Positions 7,721 to 17,140 of a DNA stretch of 64,000 nt are shown piece after piece (positions within the stretch are counted from its first letter, which is position 1; every line of letters starts with the position of its first letter). The DNA comes from Phycisphaerae bacterium (GTDB lineage Bacteria > Planctomycetota > Phycisphaerae > UBA1845 > PWPN01): the NCBI GenBank assembly GCA_018003015.1, contig JAGNEZ010000014.1, positions 52,009 through 116,008 of the forward strand, written 5' to 3'. The notes below the pieces were generated by a model. It did not search any database, had not been told where the DNA came from, and saw nothing but the letters and a program-made list of their open reading frames with translations. The translations under genes and the position numbers were made by a program.

Positions 7721-10700
7721 ATGTTTACGAATGCGCGTGTCTCCACTTTTCTGGTCTTGAGCTCTATCGCGACGTTGTGCGGCCCCGCGGGTGCCGATGC
7801 GGATCAGCGCAAGTTCGGGGTGATGCTGGCGACCGCGCCGAAGTCGGCCCAACCGCTGCTCCCCAACCCGGATGACGTCTGGAACCAGTACTTCAATATC
7901 GTAGACCCGACCGTTGGTTCTTTTGCCCAGTACTGGAACGAGATCTCGTACGGCGCGGTGACAGTGAGCGGCGACGTGGTCGGCTGGATTCATCTCCCCT
8001 GGCCGATCCTGCCCACGGCCGCAAACGGGAGTGCCATCCAGCACACCTATCTGGGGGTGGGCGGGGCGCTGAGTATGATGGGCGAGCCGTTCTCCGACGG
8101 CGCGCCCATGTACGAGGTCTCCGACATCTCCGGGAATTCTCGGGTCACCAACTTGACCGCCCCCACCGAGGGGCCGCCCGCCGACGGGTGGTGGACGCCG
8201 GGCGAGCGTTTCCGCGATCTCAACGGTGATGGCCGGTACAGCGCCTACATCGAGGAGAGTTACGACGGATATGATCGCGCGGACTCGGCGACTCCGCCGA
8301 ACTGCCTGGGAGGCGACGGCGTCATCGGTGCGGGGGAGTTCGATGACAGCAACCGCAACGGCGTCTGGGATATTCCGGAGCCCTTCGAGGACTTCCTGCG
8401 GGTCTATGTTTACACCTCGGATGCCTCGCGCCGCTGGGTGAAGTGCGACCCGAGCCCCAACAACCCCGACCCCGCGTCGCGCCAGTGGGCCATTGACTAC
8501 ATCACCGCGAACTATCCCGGCGTCGACCCGATTACTGGCGCGAGCACTGCGGCGATCATCATCGCGCACTGCGGCAACGGCAAGTACGACGGACCGGAGC
8601 GGTGGAGCGAGCGGGGCAACACCAAGATGAGGTTTGACGACTACCGAGGCAGCCCGACGACGCCGCGTCCGTGCGATGACCCGGCGACGGGCGAGCCGAG
8701 CGCCAATCCGTGGAAGTGGGACTATGACGGCTGGTGGCAGGCGTATTTCACGGACCTGCACACCATGACGCCCAACGCCGTGCTGCCGGCCACGCTTCCG
8801 CCCGCCCCGACCTGGGTGGAGCGCATTCCCAATATGGTCGAGTTCGACCCGACGGCGGCGAGGGTCTTCGAGCCCAATGTGGGCGGCACCAAGGCCCGGT
8901 CCGGACTGAACAACTTCCCGCTGCCACCCCCCTCGGGCAACAATTGCATGGGGACGGTCGACCCGCCCTCAATTGGCAACGGGGACATGGATGGCGGCTA
9001 TGCGGTTCACACCGGCACCACCATCTACCCGGACGCGACCGGCTACTATGACGGCCAGGCGGAGTTCAGCGACCTGCCCTCCTCGATCTACCACGCCAGG
9101 AGTGTTTCCGGCATCGACTACGGCGGGGACGGACGGCTGGGCGAAGTGACCTCCCCTGCCAGCACGAACCCCTTCGGGGAGGACCGGGGGGCAGGGGATC
9201 CCGGCGCCCCCGCGCCCAACGACGGGATCATTGGACCGGGTGGACCGGGGGCCTACAATCTAACCGGCCAGAACGGCTACGATGGCGGGAACGTCCTGAA
9301 CCTCGAGTACCTCACCTGGTTCAATGCCCCGGTCAACGACCCCGCCTACATCCCCACCACGCCGGTGGAGGTGCTCAAGCGCGACTACAACCTGGACGGG
9401 CTGCTGGATCAGGGCAGCGTCCGGCTCGCGGGCACGGATAATTACGCCTGGGATGCCGATCCCGGCAACAGCAACGACGGCAGCCCGAGCGAGGGGTACC
9501 CCTTCAACCGGAAGCGACTGACCGAGGACACGGTCGAAGCCCTGGACGCGAGCACCGACTGGAACCATCTCGTCTCGGGAGCGAGCACCGCCAACCCGGT
9601 GTTCAGCGGTTTCACCCTGCTTCCGGGCGGGCTGTATCCAGGCGGCCTTGCCCCCGGCGGACGCGGGCTCTTCCAGCTACCCGCCCCGGGCATGGACCTG
9701 CCCATCCAGACGAGGATCGACAAGACCGCGGCCACGAACACTGCCGACCTGGCCGCCAACACGTACAGCAACACGCGGGTCATCGCGTTCTCCGATTTTG
9801 CCACCTCGGTGGACACGATTGGTGAGACCGGCAGCTCGGACGAGTCCGGCTTCGCCAAGGGCCTGATGAATCACGAGTTTCTGCACAGTTGGGAAGGCTA
9901 CCCCGATCTTTACGACTACGACGAGTATCTCACCGGACCGACGATCATCAACACCCCGATCGGCGGGTGGTGCATCATGGCCGGCGGCCCGGTGCATCCC
10001 GCGCCGATCCTCAAGGAAGCTTCGGGGTGGATCCGGAGCAACGACCTGATGGAGATCCTGCCTCCGTCGATCGAGTGGCCGGTGACGCTGAAGGACTACT
10101 CCTTCGATCCGGTCTCGTCGGTCTACTATTTCGAGAACACCGTCTACCCCGGCGAGCGCTTCTACTTCTGGCGGGTGACCCGGCACGACTACGACCCGCC
10201 TTACGCGGACCGGGTCAATTTCAACGCCGCCGCGCCCGGCGAGGGCGTGGTGATCCTGCATGCCGATCTGGGAGCCAATCCCTCCGGCCTGCCCCAGCAG
10301 CAGCGACTCGGCTCGCACTTCGTCTACAACATCGTTCAGGCGGACGGGCAGCACCAGCTCGAGACCGGCGAGAACGGGGGCGACAATGGCGACTGCTATC
10401 CCGGATCCCAGGGCGTCACGGTGTGGAACGACACCACCAACCCGAGTTCCCGGTGGTACGGTCAGCTGCCGAGCGGTCTGTCCATCACCCACATCGTGAC
10501 CGAGCCGACCCAGTCGATCGTCACCTTCCTCTGGCAGCCGCACATCGTGCCCGAGTTGCGATTCCTGAATCCGCCCGGCGGGGTCATCATGGGTACCGGG
10601 GCGAGTGCCTACTTCCCGCTCAAGTACGAGGCCTGGGATGCCTACGGCGGGACGACCATCCGGCTGTTTTTCGTCGACGACGTGACCAAGGCGGCGAATC

Positions 10701-13700
10701 CGTACGGTGGTACGGAGCTCACCGATCCCGCGAACCCGCTGGTCAAGCTGCCGGGGGCGGTGCAGGACGGCTTCCACGTCCCGCTGAGCGCCCTACCCAA
10801 GGATGGCACCTATTACTTCTACGCAGAGCTGACGCCAGGGACCTCGCCGACCGGCACGGAGCGTGCCGCGACGACCCCGCACGCCGGATGGCTGAACACC
10901 GGCCGGGGCTCGATCGCCGACCTGACAGTCGATGCCACCAAGTCGAAGCTCGAGACCTGGATCATCGAGTGTGTGGACGAAACCGCGCCCGGACAGGAAG
11001 TCTGGCAAGTCAAGGGCAGCGTGTCCGGCCTGCAGGCCGGCAAGGCGACCACCGGGGTGGATTACATCACCGACGACGGGGGAGTCGCGTTCCGCGTCGA
11101 CTGGGCCGGCATCACGCCGATGGACGCGGCGTCGGTCAGCGTTTCGAATACCGACGGCGTCTACCGGCTGGACGATCCCACCCCGTCAAGCCCCTTTATC
11201 GCGAGCGAGTTCAAGACGAACGACACGGTACGGATTCTCGAGGGCCCCAAGCCCGGCTGGTACGTAGTCAAATCGGTGCTGGGCCCCACCAGCCTGGAGC
11301 TTGCCTCGGATCCGGGCAGCGGCACCGGCGTCTCCTATCGCGTGCACAGCTTCAAAGCCAATACGATGGTCACCCCGCCAGACCGATTCACCATGGTCAC
11401 GACCGGCAAGACGCCGCACAGCCTGCCGATCCGCATCGTCCACGGGCAGATCGTGCCCGCGGTCAATGCCGTCATCCAGGTGACCTTCCCGAACGAGCCC
11501 TACAATCCGCTCCACCAGTTGCCCCTCGCCGCCCGCTTTGACGCCACCGGTTCCCGCGACGAGTTCGGGCTGATCAACAACGAGTTGGTTTGCACGTGGG
11601 ATTTCGGCGACGGCAGCCCGATCGAGATCGGCACGGTCGTGTACCACACTTACACGGACTACCAGACGGGCGGATACACGGCCATCCTGACGGTAATCAA
11701 TCCGGCCACCGGAGCCAATGCGACGGCCACGACCCTGATCACCGCTCGCCCGGGTGACACCGACAGCGACGGGGTGGAGGATCCGGCCGACAACTGCCCG
11801 ACCGTCGCCAACCCCGACCAGGCCGATTCGAACGGAAACGGGATTGGCGATCTCTGCGATCCCGGCATCATCACGGACCTCGCCGTCGACCCCAAGGAGG
11901 CCTTGTCCACGATCACGGTGCCGGAGGGGGCGACGGCCACGTTCCGAGTCAAACTGACCATGGCTCCCCCGCCACCCTCGAACACGATGCAAATCACGGT
12001 GGGGCCGGCGGCCGCGTCCGCGACCGACCCGGACGTCACGGTCTTGGCCGGCCAGACCCTGACTTTCACCGACTTGAACTGGGACACCTACCAGGAGGTC
12101 ACCCTCGCCGCGGCGGCCGACGTGGACATCTGCAACGGCGAGGCCATGATTCTGCTGACCGCTCCAAACCCGAGCAAGCCGACCTACCTGACGACTTCCG
12201 AAGTACTCGCGGTCGAGGAGGACGATGACGCACCCTCGATCGTCACCAACAAGGCGTCCATGCGAGTGACCGAAGGCTCCACGACCACGATGCAGGTCAA
12301 GCTCGGGTTCCAGCCCTGCGCGGACACGATGGTCAACGCCAGCCTGCTGGCCGGCGGCGACCCGGGCATCACGCTGAGCAACCCGACTGAGCTCACCTTC
12401 ACCGCCGCGAACTGGAACACGTACCAGACGGTGACGGTGGCGGCGGCAAAGGATGCCGACGTGTGCAGCGGGACGGCGATGCTCCGACTCAGCACGCCCG
12501 GAGCCGCGGACAAGGACGTCGCCGTGACCGCGGACGAGACCACGGCGCTCACCATCCTCGCCGACCGGACCTCGGTTTCGGTCCCCGAGGGCGGGACCGC
12601 CACGTTCCGCGTGAAGCTGGGCGCCCAGCCATGTACGGACACCACCGTCAGCCTGACCCTCACGGCCGGCAACAGCCACATCCACTTCGCCAGCGGCAGC
12701 GCCCAGAGCCTGGTCTTCACGACCGCCAACTGGGACGTCTACCAGACGGTCACGCTCGCGGCGGACAGCGACGCCGACGCGATCATTGAGCAGGCGACTA
12801 TCACCTGCAGTGCCCCGGGAACGGGAAGCGTTCTGGTGACGGCGGTCGAAGCGGAGAAGGACATCATCTACATCCTCACGGACGTCACCGCCCTCAACCT
12901 GCAGGAAGGGACCACCGGCACGGTCCAGGTGAAGCTCTCTCTCGCCCCGCAGGCCAATGTCACGGTGACGGCGTCGCTGAACAGCACCTCTTCGCCGGTC
13001 CTGCTGATTTCCGGCCAGACGCTTGCCTTCTCGCCGTCGAACTGGAATACCTATCAGCCGATCACGATCCGGGCCGGCTGGGACACCAACTTCGTGGACG
13101 ACACGGTCACGCTTCACCTGGCCGCTCCGGGCTGCGAGCCCAAGGACGTGGCGCTCACCCAGCATGACTCCGACACCGAGCCGCAGCCGGACCGCGACGG
13201 CGACGGCGTGCCGGACGCCAAAGACAACTGTGCCGCGATCGCCAACGCGAACCAGGCGAACGCAGACGGCGACGCGTTCGGCGACGCCTGCGACGCATGC
13301 CCACAGGATGCGGCCAACGATGCCGACCAGGACGGCGTGTGCGGCGACCTCGATCAGTGCCCCGCGACGCCGACCGGCGAGCAGGTGAATGCCCAGGGCT
13401 GCGCGTGCAGCCAGCTCGATGACGACCAGGACGGCGTCAACAACTGTCTGGATGAATGCCCGAACACCGTGGCGGGCCAGACCGTCGACGTGAAAGGCTG
13501 TGCATGCAGCGACGGCGACGCCGACGGTGATGGCGTCAACGACTGCGACGACCAGTGCGCTAATACGCCCGCGGGAACGCTCGTCGACCCCGACGGATGC
13601 CCGGTGTCGGCGCTGACCGTGAGCGCGGGCAGCGACCAGACGATCCTGACCGGCCACAGCGCGACGCTCACGGCCACAGCGAGCGGCGGTCTTGCACCGT

Positions 13701-14209
13701 ACACCTACGCCTGGACCGGACCGAACCTCGACTCGACCGATGCCAGCGTACAGATCTCGCCGCAGGCCGCGACCCTCTACACCGTCAAAGCGACCGACAG
13801 CGTCGGGCAGACGGCCACGGCGTCGGTCCTGGTGCAGGTGAACTCGATCGCCAAGGTGGTCATCAGCCGCTCGGTGGATGGCACGGTCACCACGGCGGCA
13901 ACCGAGGGCTACAACCTCGGGCTGACCGCCCAGATCTGGGCGCCCTCGGCACCGAGCGGTTACGTGTTCGACCACTGGTCGGGCGACCTGTCGGGCAACG
14001 CGAACCCGGCGACGCTCCTGGTCGACGACGACAAGGCTGTCGTGGCCCACTTCGTCGCGTCGGGTTCCCCGGACAGCGGCAGAGTGGTGCCGGTGCTTTC
14101 TCCGTTCGGCTGCGGATCGGGGGCCCTTGGGGCGACGTCCTGCTCGCTGTTCGCCATGTTCATGTTCCTGGGCGGGCGCAGCCGTCGCGGCTGGATGCGT
14201 CGTTGGTAG
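7721..14209 (+). CDS. Giant secreted M6-like metalloprotease with PKD, Calx-beta-like and TSP3 repeats
   Basis: 2162 residues. A signal peptide (~1-27, ending GPAGADA) precedes a large N-terminal protease region. HEFLHSWEGYPDLYD (His718, Glu719, His722, Asp729) and the following GGWCIMAGG resemble the zinc site and Met-turn of M6/immune-inhibitor-A peptidases, with one extra residue between the second His and the Asp. Then come a PKD domain (~1260-1350), a thrombospondin type-3 calcium repeat (~1346-1385), four Calx-beta-like repeats (~1395-1817) each with an NWxxYQ motif, more Cys/Asp-rich TSP3 repeats (~1823-1963), an Ig-like domain, an InlB-B-like repeat (~2045-2117) and an anchor tail. 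It probably degrades or binds extracellular polymers. The start follows CGGAGT; an in-frame upstream ATG at 7688 lacks such support. Confidence 0.88.
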   Translation: MFTNARVSTFLVLSSIATLCGPAGADADQRKFGVMLATAPKSAQPLLPNPDDVWNQYFNIVDPTVGSFAQYWNEISYGAVTVSGDVVGWIHLPWPILPTAANGSAIQHTYLGVGGALSMMGEPFSDGAPMYEVSDISGNSRVTNLTAPTEGPPADGWWTPGERFRDLNGDGRYSAYIEESYDGYDRADSATPPNCLGGDGVIGAGEFDDSNRNGVWDIPEPFEDFLRVYVYTSDASRRWVKCDPSPNNPDPASRQWAIDYITANYPGVDPITGASTAAIIIAHCGNGKYDGPERWSERGNTKMRFDDYRGSPTTPRPCDDPATGEPSANPWKWDYDGWWQAYFTDLHTMTPNAVLPATLPPAPTWVERIPNMVEFDPTAARVFEPNVGGTKARSGLNNFPLPPPSGNNCMGTVDPPSIGNGDMDGGYAVHTGTTIYPDATGYYDGQAEFSDLPSSIYHARSVSGIDYGGDGRLGEVTSPASTNPFGEDRGAGDPGAPAPNDGIIGPGGPGAYNLTGQNGYDGGNVLNLEYLTWFNAPVNDPAYIPTTPVEVLKRDYNLDGLLDQGSVRLAGTDNYAWDADPGNSNDGSPSEGYPFNRKRLTEDTVEALDASTDWNHLVSGASTANPVFSGFTLLPGGLYPGGLAPGGRGLFQLPAPGMDLPIQTRIDKTAATNTADLAANTYSNTRVIAFSDFATSVDTIGETGSSDESGFAKGLMNHEFLHSWEGYPDLYDYDEYLTGPTIINTPIGGWCIMAGGPVHPAPILKEASGWIRSNDLMEILPPSIEWPVTLKDYSFDPVSSVYYFENTVYPGERFYFWRVTRHDYDPPYADRVNFNAAAPGEGVVILHADLGANPSGLPQQQRLGSHFVYNIVQADGQHQLETGENGGDNGDCYPGSQGVTVWNDTTNPSSRWYGQLPSGLSITHIVTEPTQSIVTFLWQPHIVPELRFLNPPGGVIMGTGASAYFPLKYEAWDAYGGTTIRLFFVDDVTKAANPYGGTELTDPANPLVKLPGAVQDGFHVPLSALPKDGTYYFYAELTPGTSPTGTERAATTPHAGWLNTGRGSIADLTVDATKSKLETWIIECVDETAPGQEVWQVKGSVSGLQAGKATTGVDYITDDGGVAFRVDWAGITPMDAASVSVSNTDGVYRLDDPTPSSPFIASEFKTNDTVRILEGPKPGWYVVKSVLGPTSLELASDPGSGTGVSYRVHSFKANTMVTPPDRFTMVTTGKTPHSLPIRIVHGQIVPAVNAVIQVTFPNEPYNPLHQLPLAARFDATGSRDEFGLINNELVCTWDFGDGSPIEIGTVVYHTYTDYQTGGYTAILTVINPATGANATATTLITARPGDTDSDGVEDPADNCPTVANPDQADSNGNGIGDLCDPGIITDLAVDPKEALSTITVPEGATATFRVKLTMAPPPPSNTMQITVGPAAASATDPDVTVLAGQTLTFTDLNWDTYQEVTLAAAADVDICNGEAMILLTAPNPSKPTYLTTSEVLAVEEDDDAPSIVTNKASMRVTEGSTTTMQVKLGFQPCADTMVNASLLAGGDPGITLSNPTELTFTAANWNTYQTVTVAAAKDADVCSGTAMLRLSTPGAADKDVAVTADETTALTILADRTSVSVPEGGTATFRVKLGAQPCTDTTVSLTLTAGNSHIHFASGSAQSLVFTTANWDVYQTVTLAADSDADAIIEQATITCSAPGTGSVLVTAVEAEKDIIYILTDVTALNLQEGTTGTVQVKLSLAPQANVTVTASLNSTSSPVLLISGQTLAFSPSNWNTYQPITIRAGWDTNFVDDTVTLHLAAPGCEPKDVALTQHDSDTEPQPDRDGDGVPDAKDNCAAIANANQANADGDAFGDACDACPQDAANDADQDGVCGDLDQCPATPTGEQVNAQGCACSQLDDDQDGVNNCLDECPNTVAGQTVDVKGCACSDGDADGDGVNDCDDQCANTPAGTLVDPDGCPVSALTVSAGSDQTILTGHSATLTATASGGLAPYTYAWTGPNLDSTDASVQISPQAATLYTVKATDSVGQTATASVLVQVNSIAKVVISRSVDGTVTTAATEGYNLGLTAQIWAPSAPSGYVFDHWSGDLSGNANPATLLVDDDKAVVAHFVASGSPDSGRVVPVLSPFGCGSGALGATSCSLFAMFMFLGGRSRRGWMRRW
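14090..14206 (+). other. C-terminal sorting/anchor tail of the giant protease
   Basis: The last ~39 codons encode SPFGCGSGALGATSCSLF, a short hydrophobic stretch and a basic end, GGRSRRGWMRRW. The layout of Cys-Gly motif, transmembrane segment and Arg cluster is that of tripartite C-terminal sorting signals (PEP-CTERM, MYXO-CTERM and GlyGly-CTERM classes), although it fits none of those consensus motifs exactly. It suggests processing and retention at the cell surface. Confidence 0.5.
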
Positions 14210-14211
14210 CC

Positions 14212-14537
14212 GATTCGGCCGAAACGGCGGACTGACGCCCTCCAGCACGGTCACGGCTTCGGCCGTGCGGAGCTGGCCGCGGGGCTCGTCGGTGAGTAAG
14301 TCCCGTTTTTCCAGCGACTTGAGAATCGCCTCGCGGCATCTGTCGAGTTCGGCCAACTGCTCCTTCCGGTCGCGGATGGCGGTCAGTGCGGCTTCGCCCA
14401 GCGTACCGATGGCTTCGTTTCGATATCGGGAGATGAATGGCACGGTCGCACCTTCGCCGAGCAACCCGGCCGTTGCCCACCCGCCGCACACTGATGTCCA
14501 CGTCCCCCGCGGTCTTGTCCAGGTGCTACTCGTTCAT
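14212..14537 (-). pseudogene. tex: Decayed 5' fragment of tex (S1-domain transcription accessory protein)
   Basis: On the minus strand the start context is intact (AGGGAAGG then ATG at 14537), but codon 4 is TAG: M-N-E-stop-HLDK, where a single C-to-T change from CAG would explain the stop. A frameshift follows near codon 21. From 14482 the Tex N-terminal sequence resumes in another frame: ATAGLLGEGATVPFISRYRN, then EAIGTLGEAALTAIRDRKEQ and AEAVTVLEGVSPPFRPN. Similarity ends about 3 bases from the stop codon of the convergent protease gene, and the remaining ~650 codons of Tex are absent. The region cannot make a functional Tex. Confidence 0.72.
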
Positions 14538-14773
14538 GAGGCCTTCCCTGTCCTCGCTTGACCGGTGCTGACAGACCGCGACTCTGAGGGGGGCATCCGG
14601 TTGAGGAAGCGAGGATCGGCCAAGTGCTCGCTTGGTAGCCTGACTCGTGTACAATGCCTGACTGCCTTCAGAAGGTCCGGGCCCTCGCGGCCATGCGTCC
14701 TTCGGGCGAGGATCACCAAGAACGCTGCGGTCGCGTGATGGCCGCACGAGGACAGTGTAAGGGACCGTATACC
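14538..14773. other. Intergenic region between tex remnant and GH2 gene
   Basis: About 236 bases. TACAAT at 14650-14655 could be a -10 element for the glycosidase gene, but no good -35 lies at 16-18 bases. Nothing else was recognised. Confidence 0.3.
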
Positions 14774-17053
14774 ATGGGACAGACATGCCGTTACTTTACC
14801 GTTTTGCTGCTCGTGGGCCTGGCCGGAGCGTTCAGCTCTCTGGCCCGGGGAGCGGAGATTCCGCGGGCGGAGCATCCGCGGCCCGATTTCCAGCGCGATG
14901 CGTGGCTCAGTCTCAACGGCGAGTGGCAGTTCGAGATTGACCGGACGGCCGACGGCACGGCCCGCGGGTTGACGTCCGGCAAGGACCTGGCCTCGAAGAT
15001 CATCGTACCCTTCTGCCCCGAGAGCAAGCTTTCGGGCATCGCCCACTACGATCACATGAAGCACGTCTGGTATCGCCGGATGTTCGAGGTACCGGCGGCC
15101 ATGCGCGGCAAGCGGATCCTGCTGCACTTCGGCGCGGTCGACTACAAGGCCACCGTCTGGGTCAACGGCCAGGAAGTCGGCACTCATACCGGCGGCAGCG
15201 CCCCGTTCGCCTTCGAGATCACCAAGGTTTTGCGTGACGGAGCCAACGAGGTCGTCGTGTACGGCTTTGACGACACCGCCAGCGGCCGCCAGCCGACGGG
15301 CAAGCAGACCTTCACGGTCAGCGAAGGATGCCTGTACACGCGGACGACCGGCATCTGGCAGCCGGTGTGGCTGGAGGCGGTCGGATCGTCGTACGTCGAG
15401 AGCTTCTCCGTGGTGCCCGACCCCGATCGCTCGCGCGTTCTGATCGAGGCAAGCGTCAACGGCTCGGACCCCGATCTCAAGCTCACCGCGGAGGCGTTCG
15501 CTGGCACGGACAAGGCGGGCTCCGACTCCTGCCCGGTCTCGTGGCGGAATCATCGCCTGGTCATCGATCTGAACAAGAAGAACCTCTGGGAGCCGGGCAA
15601 TCCGTTCCTTTACGATCTCAAGTTCACGCTGACCCGCGGCTCCGAGACGATCGACACCGTGTCCAGCTACTTCGGTCTTCGCAAGGTCACCATCGAGGGG
15701 CGGGCGATCCTGATCAACGGCAAGCGCGTCTTCCAGCGGCTGATCCTCGACCAGGGCTTCTATCCCGACGGTGTCTGGACCGCCCCGTCCGACGACGAGC
15801 TGCGTAAGGACATCGAGCGCTCGATGGCCGTCGGCTACAATGGCGCTCGACTGCACCAGAAGGTCTTCGAGCCGCGGTTCCTGTACTGGGCGGACAAGCT
15901 CGGTTACCTCGTGTGGGGTGAGTTTCCGAACTGGGGCTTCAACTACCGCCCGGAGAACTACTCCGCCTATCTGAATGAATGGACCGAGGTCCTGCTCCGC
16001 GACCGCAACCACGCGTCGATCATTGGCTGGTGCCCGTTCAACGAGACGCCGCGGGAGGCTGGCGAAATCCAGCAGATGATCTGGCGCGAGACCAAGGCCA
16101 TCGATCCGACGCGGCCGATCCTGGAGACCAGTGGCTGGGCACACACCATTTCAAGCGCGGAGGTCCGCGACGCTCACGACTACAACCAGGATCCCAGGCC
16201 GTTCAAGCAGGCCTGGGACGGATTCTTTGCCCGGAGCGAAGAGGCCGCCAAGCCGGCGCGATACGGCGCGTCGCCGCACGATCTGGGGGTGCCGTTCATG
16301 GTCAGCGAGTTCGGCGGCACGTTCTGGGGTGAGAACAAGGAAGGCGGCTGGGGCTACGGAAGCGGGCCGAAGAGCCTGGACGAGTTCTACACGCGCTACC
16401 AGGGGCTGGTTAACGCCCTGCTGGACAATCCGAACATGTTCGGGTTCTGCTACACCCAGCTCACCGACGTGGAGCAGGAGCACAACGGGTTGTATTACTA
16501 CGATCGCCGCCCGAAGTTCGACTTGAAGCGCATGCACGCAATCACGTCGCGCCAGGCCGCGTACGAGAAGACCGGTCCGACAGCCGGGTCACCAGGGGCA
16601 AAGGCCGAGCGGCCTTGGCAGGTGCTGGTCGGGGCCAGGCAGGACGGAGCCTTCAGCAAGCCGTATCGCTACACCACCGATGCTCCGGCTGCGGAGTGGA
16701 CCGGTGGGCGTTTTGACGACAGTGCCTGGAAGACGGCGCCCGCACCCTTCGGCACGATCAACAACCCGAAGACGGAGTGGAAGACCAGCGACATCTGGCT
16801 GCGCCAGACGTTTGAATGGAACGGCGACACGCTCAACCAAGGGGCGCTGGTGGTGTTCTACGACGAGGACACGGACGTCTTCGTGAACGGCCAGAAGATC
16901 TGGAACCGCAGCGGATTCGTGACCTCGTACGAGATGTTTGACGTCACTGACGCGCTGAAGAGGGCGCTCAAGAAAGGCAAGAATACGCTCGCCGTACATA
17001 CCCATCAGACCGGCGGCGGGCAGTACATCGACCTGGCGATCCTGGCTCAATAG
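14774..17053 (+). CDS. Glycoside hydrolase family 2 protein (secreted)
   Basis: 759 residues with a Sec signal peptide (~1-27). The order is GH2-like: N-terminal sugar-binding jelly roll (PDFQRDAWLSLNGEWQFEID, later VWVNGQEVGTHTGG), an Ig-like domain, then the TIM-barrel core. Glu424 in WCPFNETP fits the acid/base and Glu512 in VSEFGG the nucleophile. A C-terminal domain (~615-759) again looks carbohydrate-binding (VFVNGQKIWN). Substrate cannot be read from sequence; beta-galactosidase-, mannosidase- or glucuronidase-like activities are possible. AGGGA precedes the ATG. The next secreted protein follows 87 bases later on the same strand, suggesting a shared polysaccharide-degradation role. 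Confidence 0.9.
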   Translation: MGQTCRYFTVLLLVGLAGAFSSLARGAEIPRAEHPRPDFQRDAWLSLNGEWQFEIDRTADGTARGLTSGKDLASKIIVPFCPESKLSGIAHYDHMKHVWYRRMFEVPAAMRGKRILLHFGAVDYKATVWVNGQEVGTHTGGSAPFAFEITKVLRDGANEVVVYGFDDTASGRQPTGKQTFTVSEGCLYTRTTGIWQPVWLEAVGSSYVESFSVVPDPDRSRVLIEASVNGSDPDLKLTAEAFAGTDKAGSDSCPVSWRNHRLVIDLNKKNLWEPGNPFLYDLKFTLTRGSETIDTVSSYFGLRKVTIEGRAILINGKRVFQRLILDQGFYPDGVWTAPSDDELRKDIERSMAVGYNGARLHQKVFEPRFLYWADKLGYLVWGEFPNWGFNYRPENYSAYLNEWTEVLLRDRNHASIIGWCPFNETPREAGEIQQMIWRETKAIDPTRPILETSGWAHTISSAEVRDAHDYNQDPRPFKQAWDGFFARSEEAAKPARYGASPHDLGVPFMVSEFGGTFWGENKEGGWGYGSGPKSLDEFYTRYQGLVNALLDNPNMFGFCYTQLTDVEQEHNGLYYYDRRPKFDLKRMHAITSRQAAYEKTGPTAGSPGAKAERPWQVLVGARQDGAFSKPYRYTTDAPAAEWTGGRFDDSAWKTAPAPFGTINNPKTEWKTSDIWLRQTFEWNGDTLNQGALVVFYDEDTDVFVNGQKIWNRSGFVTSYEMFDVTDALKRALKKGKNTLAVHTHQTGGGQYIDLAILAQ

Positions 17054-17140
17054 CCGCCTCCCGAGGGTTTCCTGGCAACGGCCGGATCGCTCATGACGCT
17101 TGCACGATTGGCATGAACGGAGACCCTTGGAGGTTCTCGC

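Noticed and set aside
11186..14491. A 1101-codon open frame on the minus strand opposite the giant protease gene
   Set aside because: Only its first ~90 codons carry Tex similarity (reported as a pseudogene). The rest mirrors the protease codons and has no family signature.
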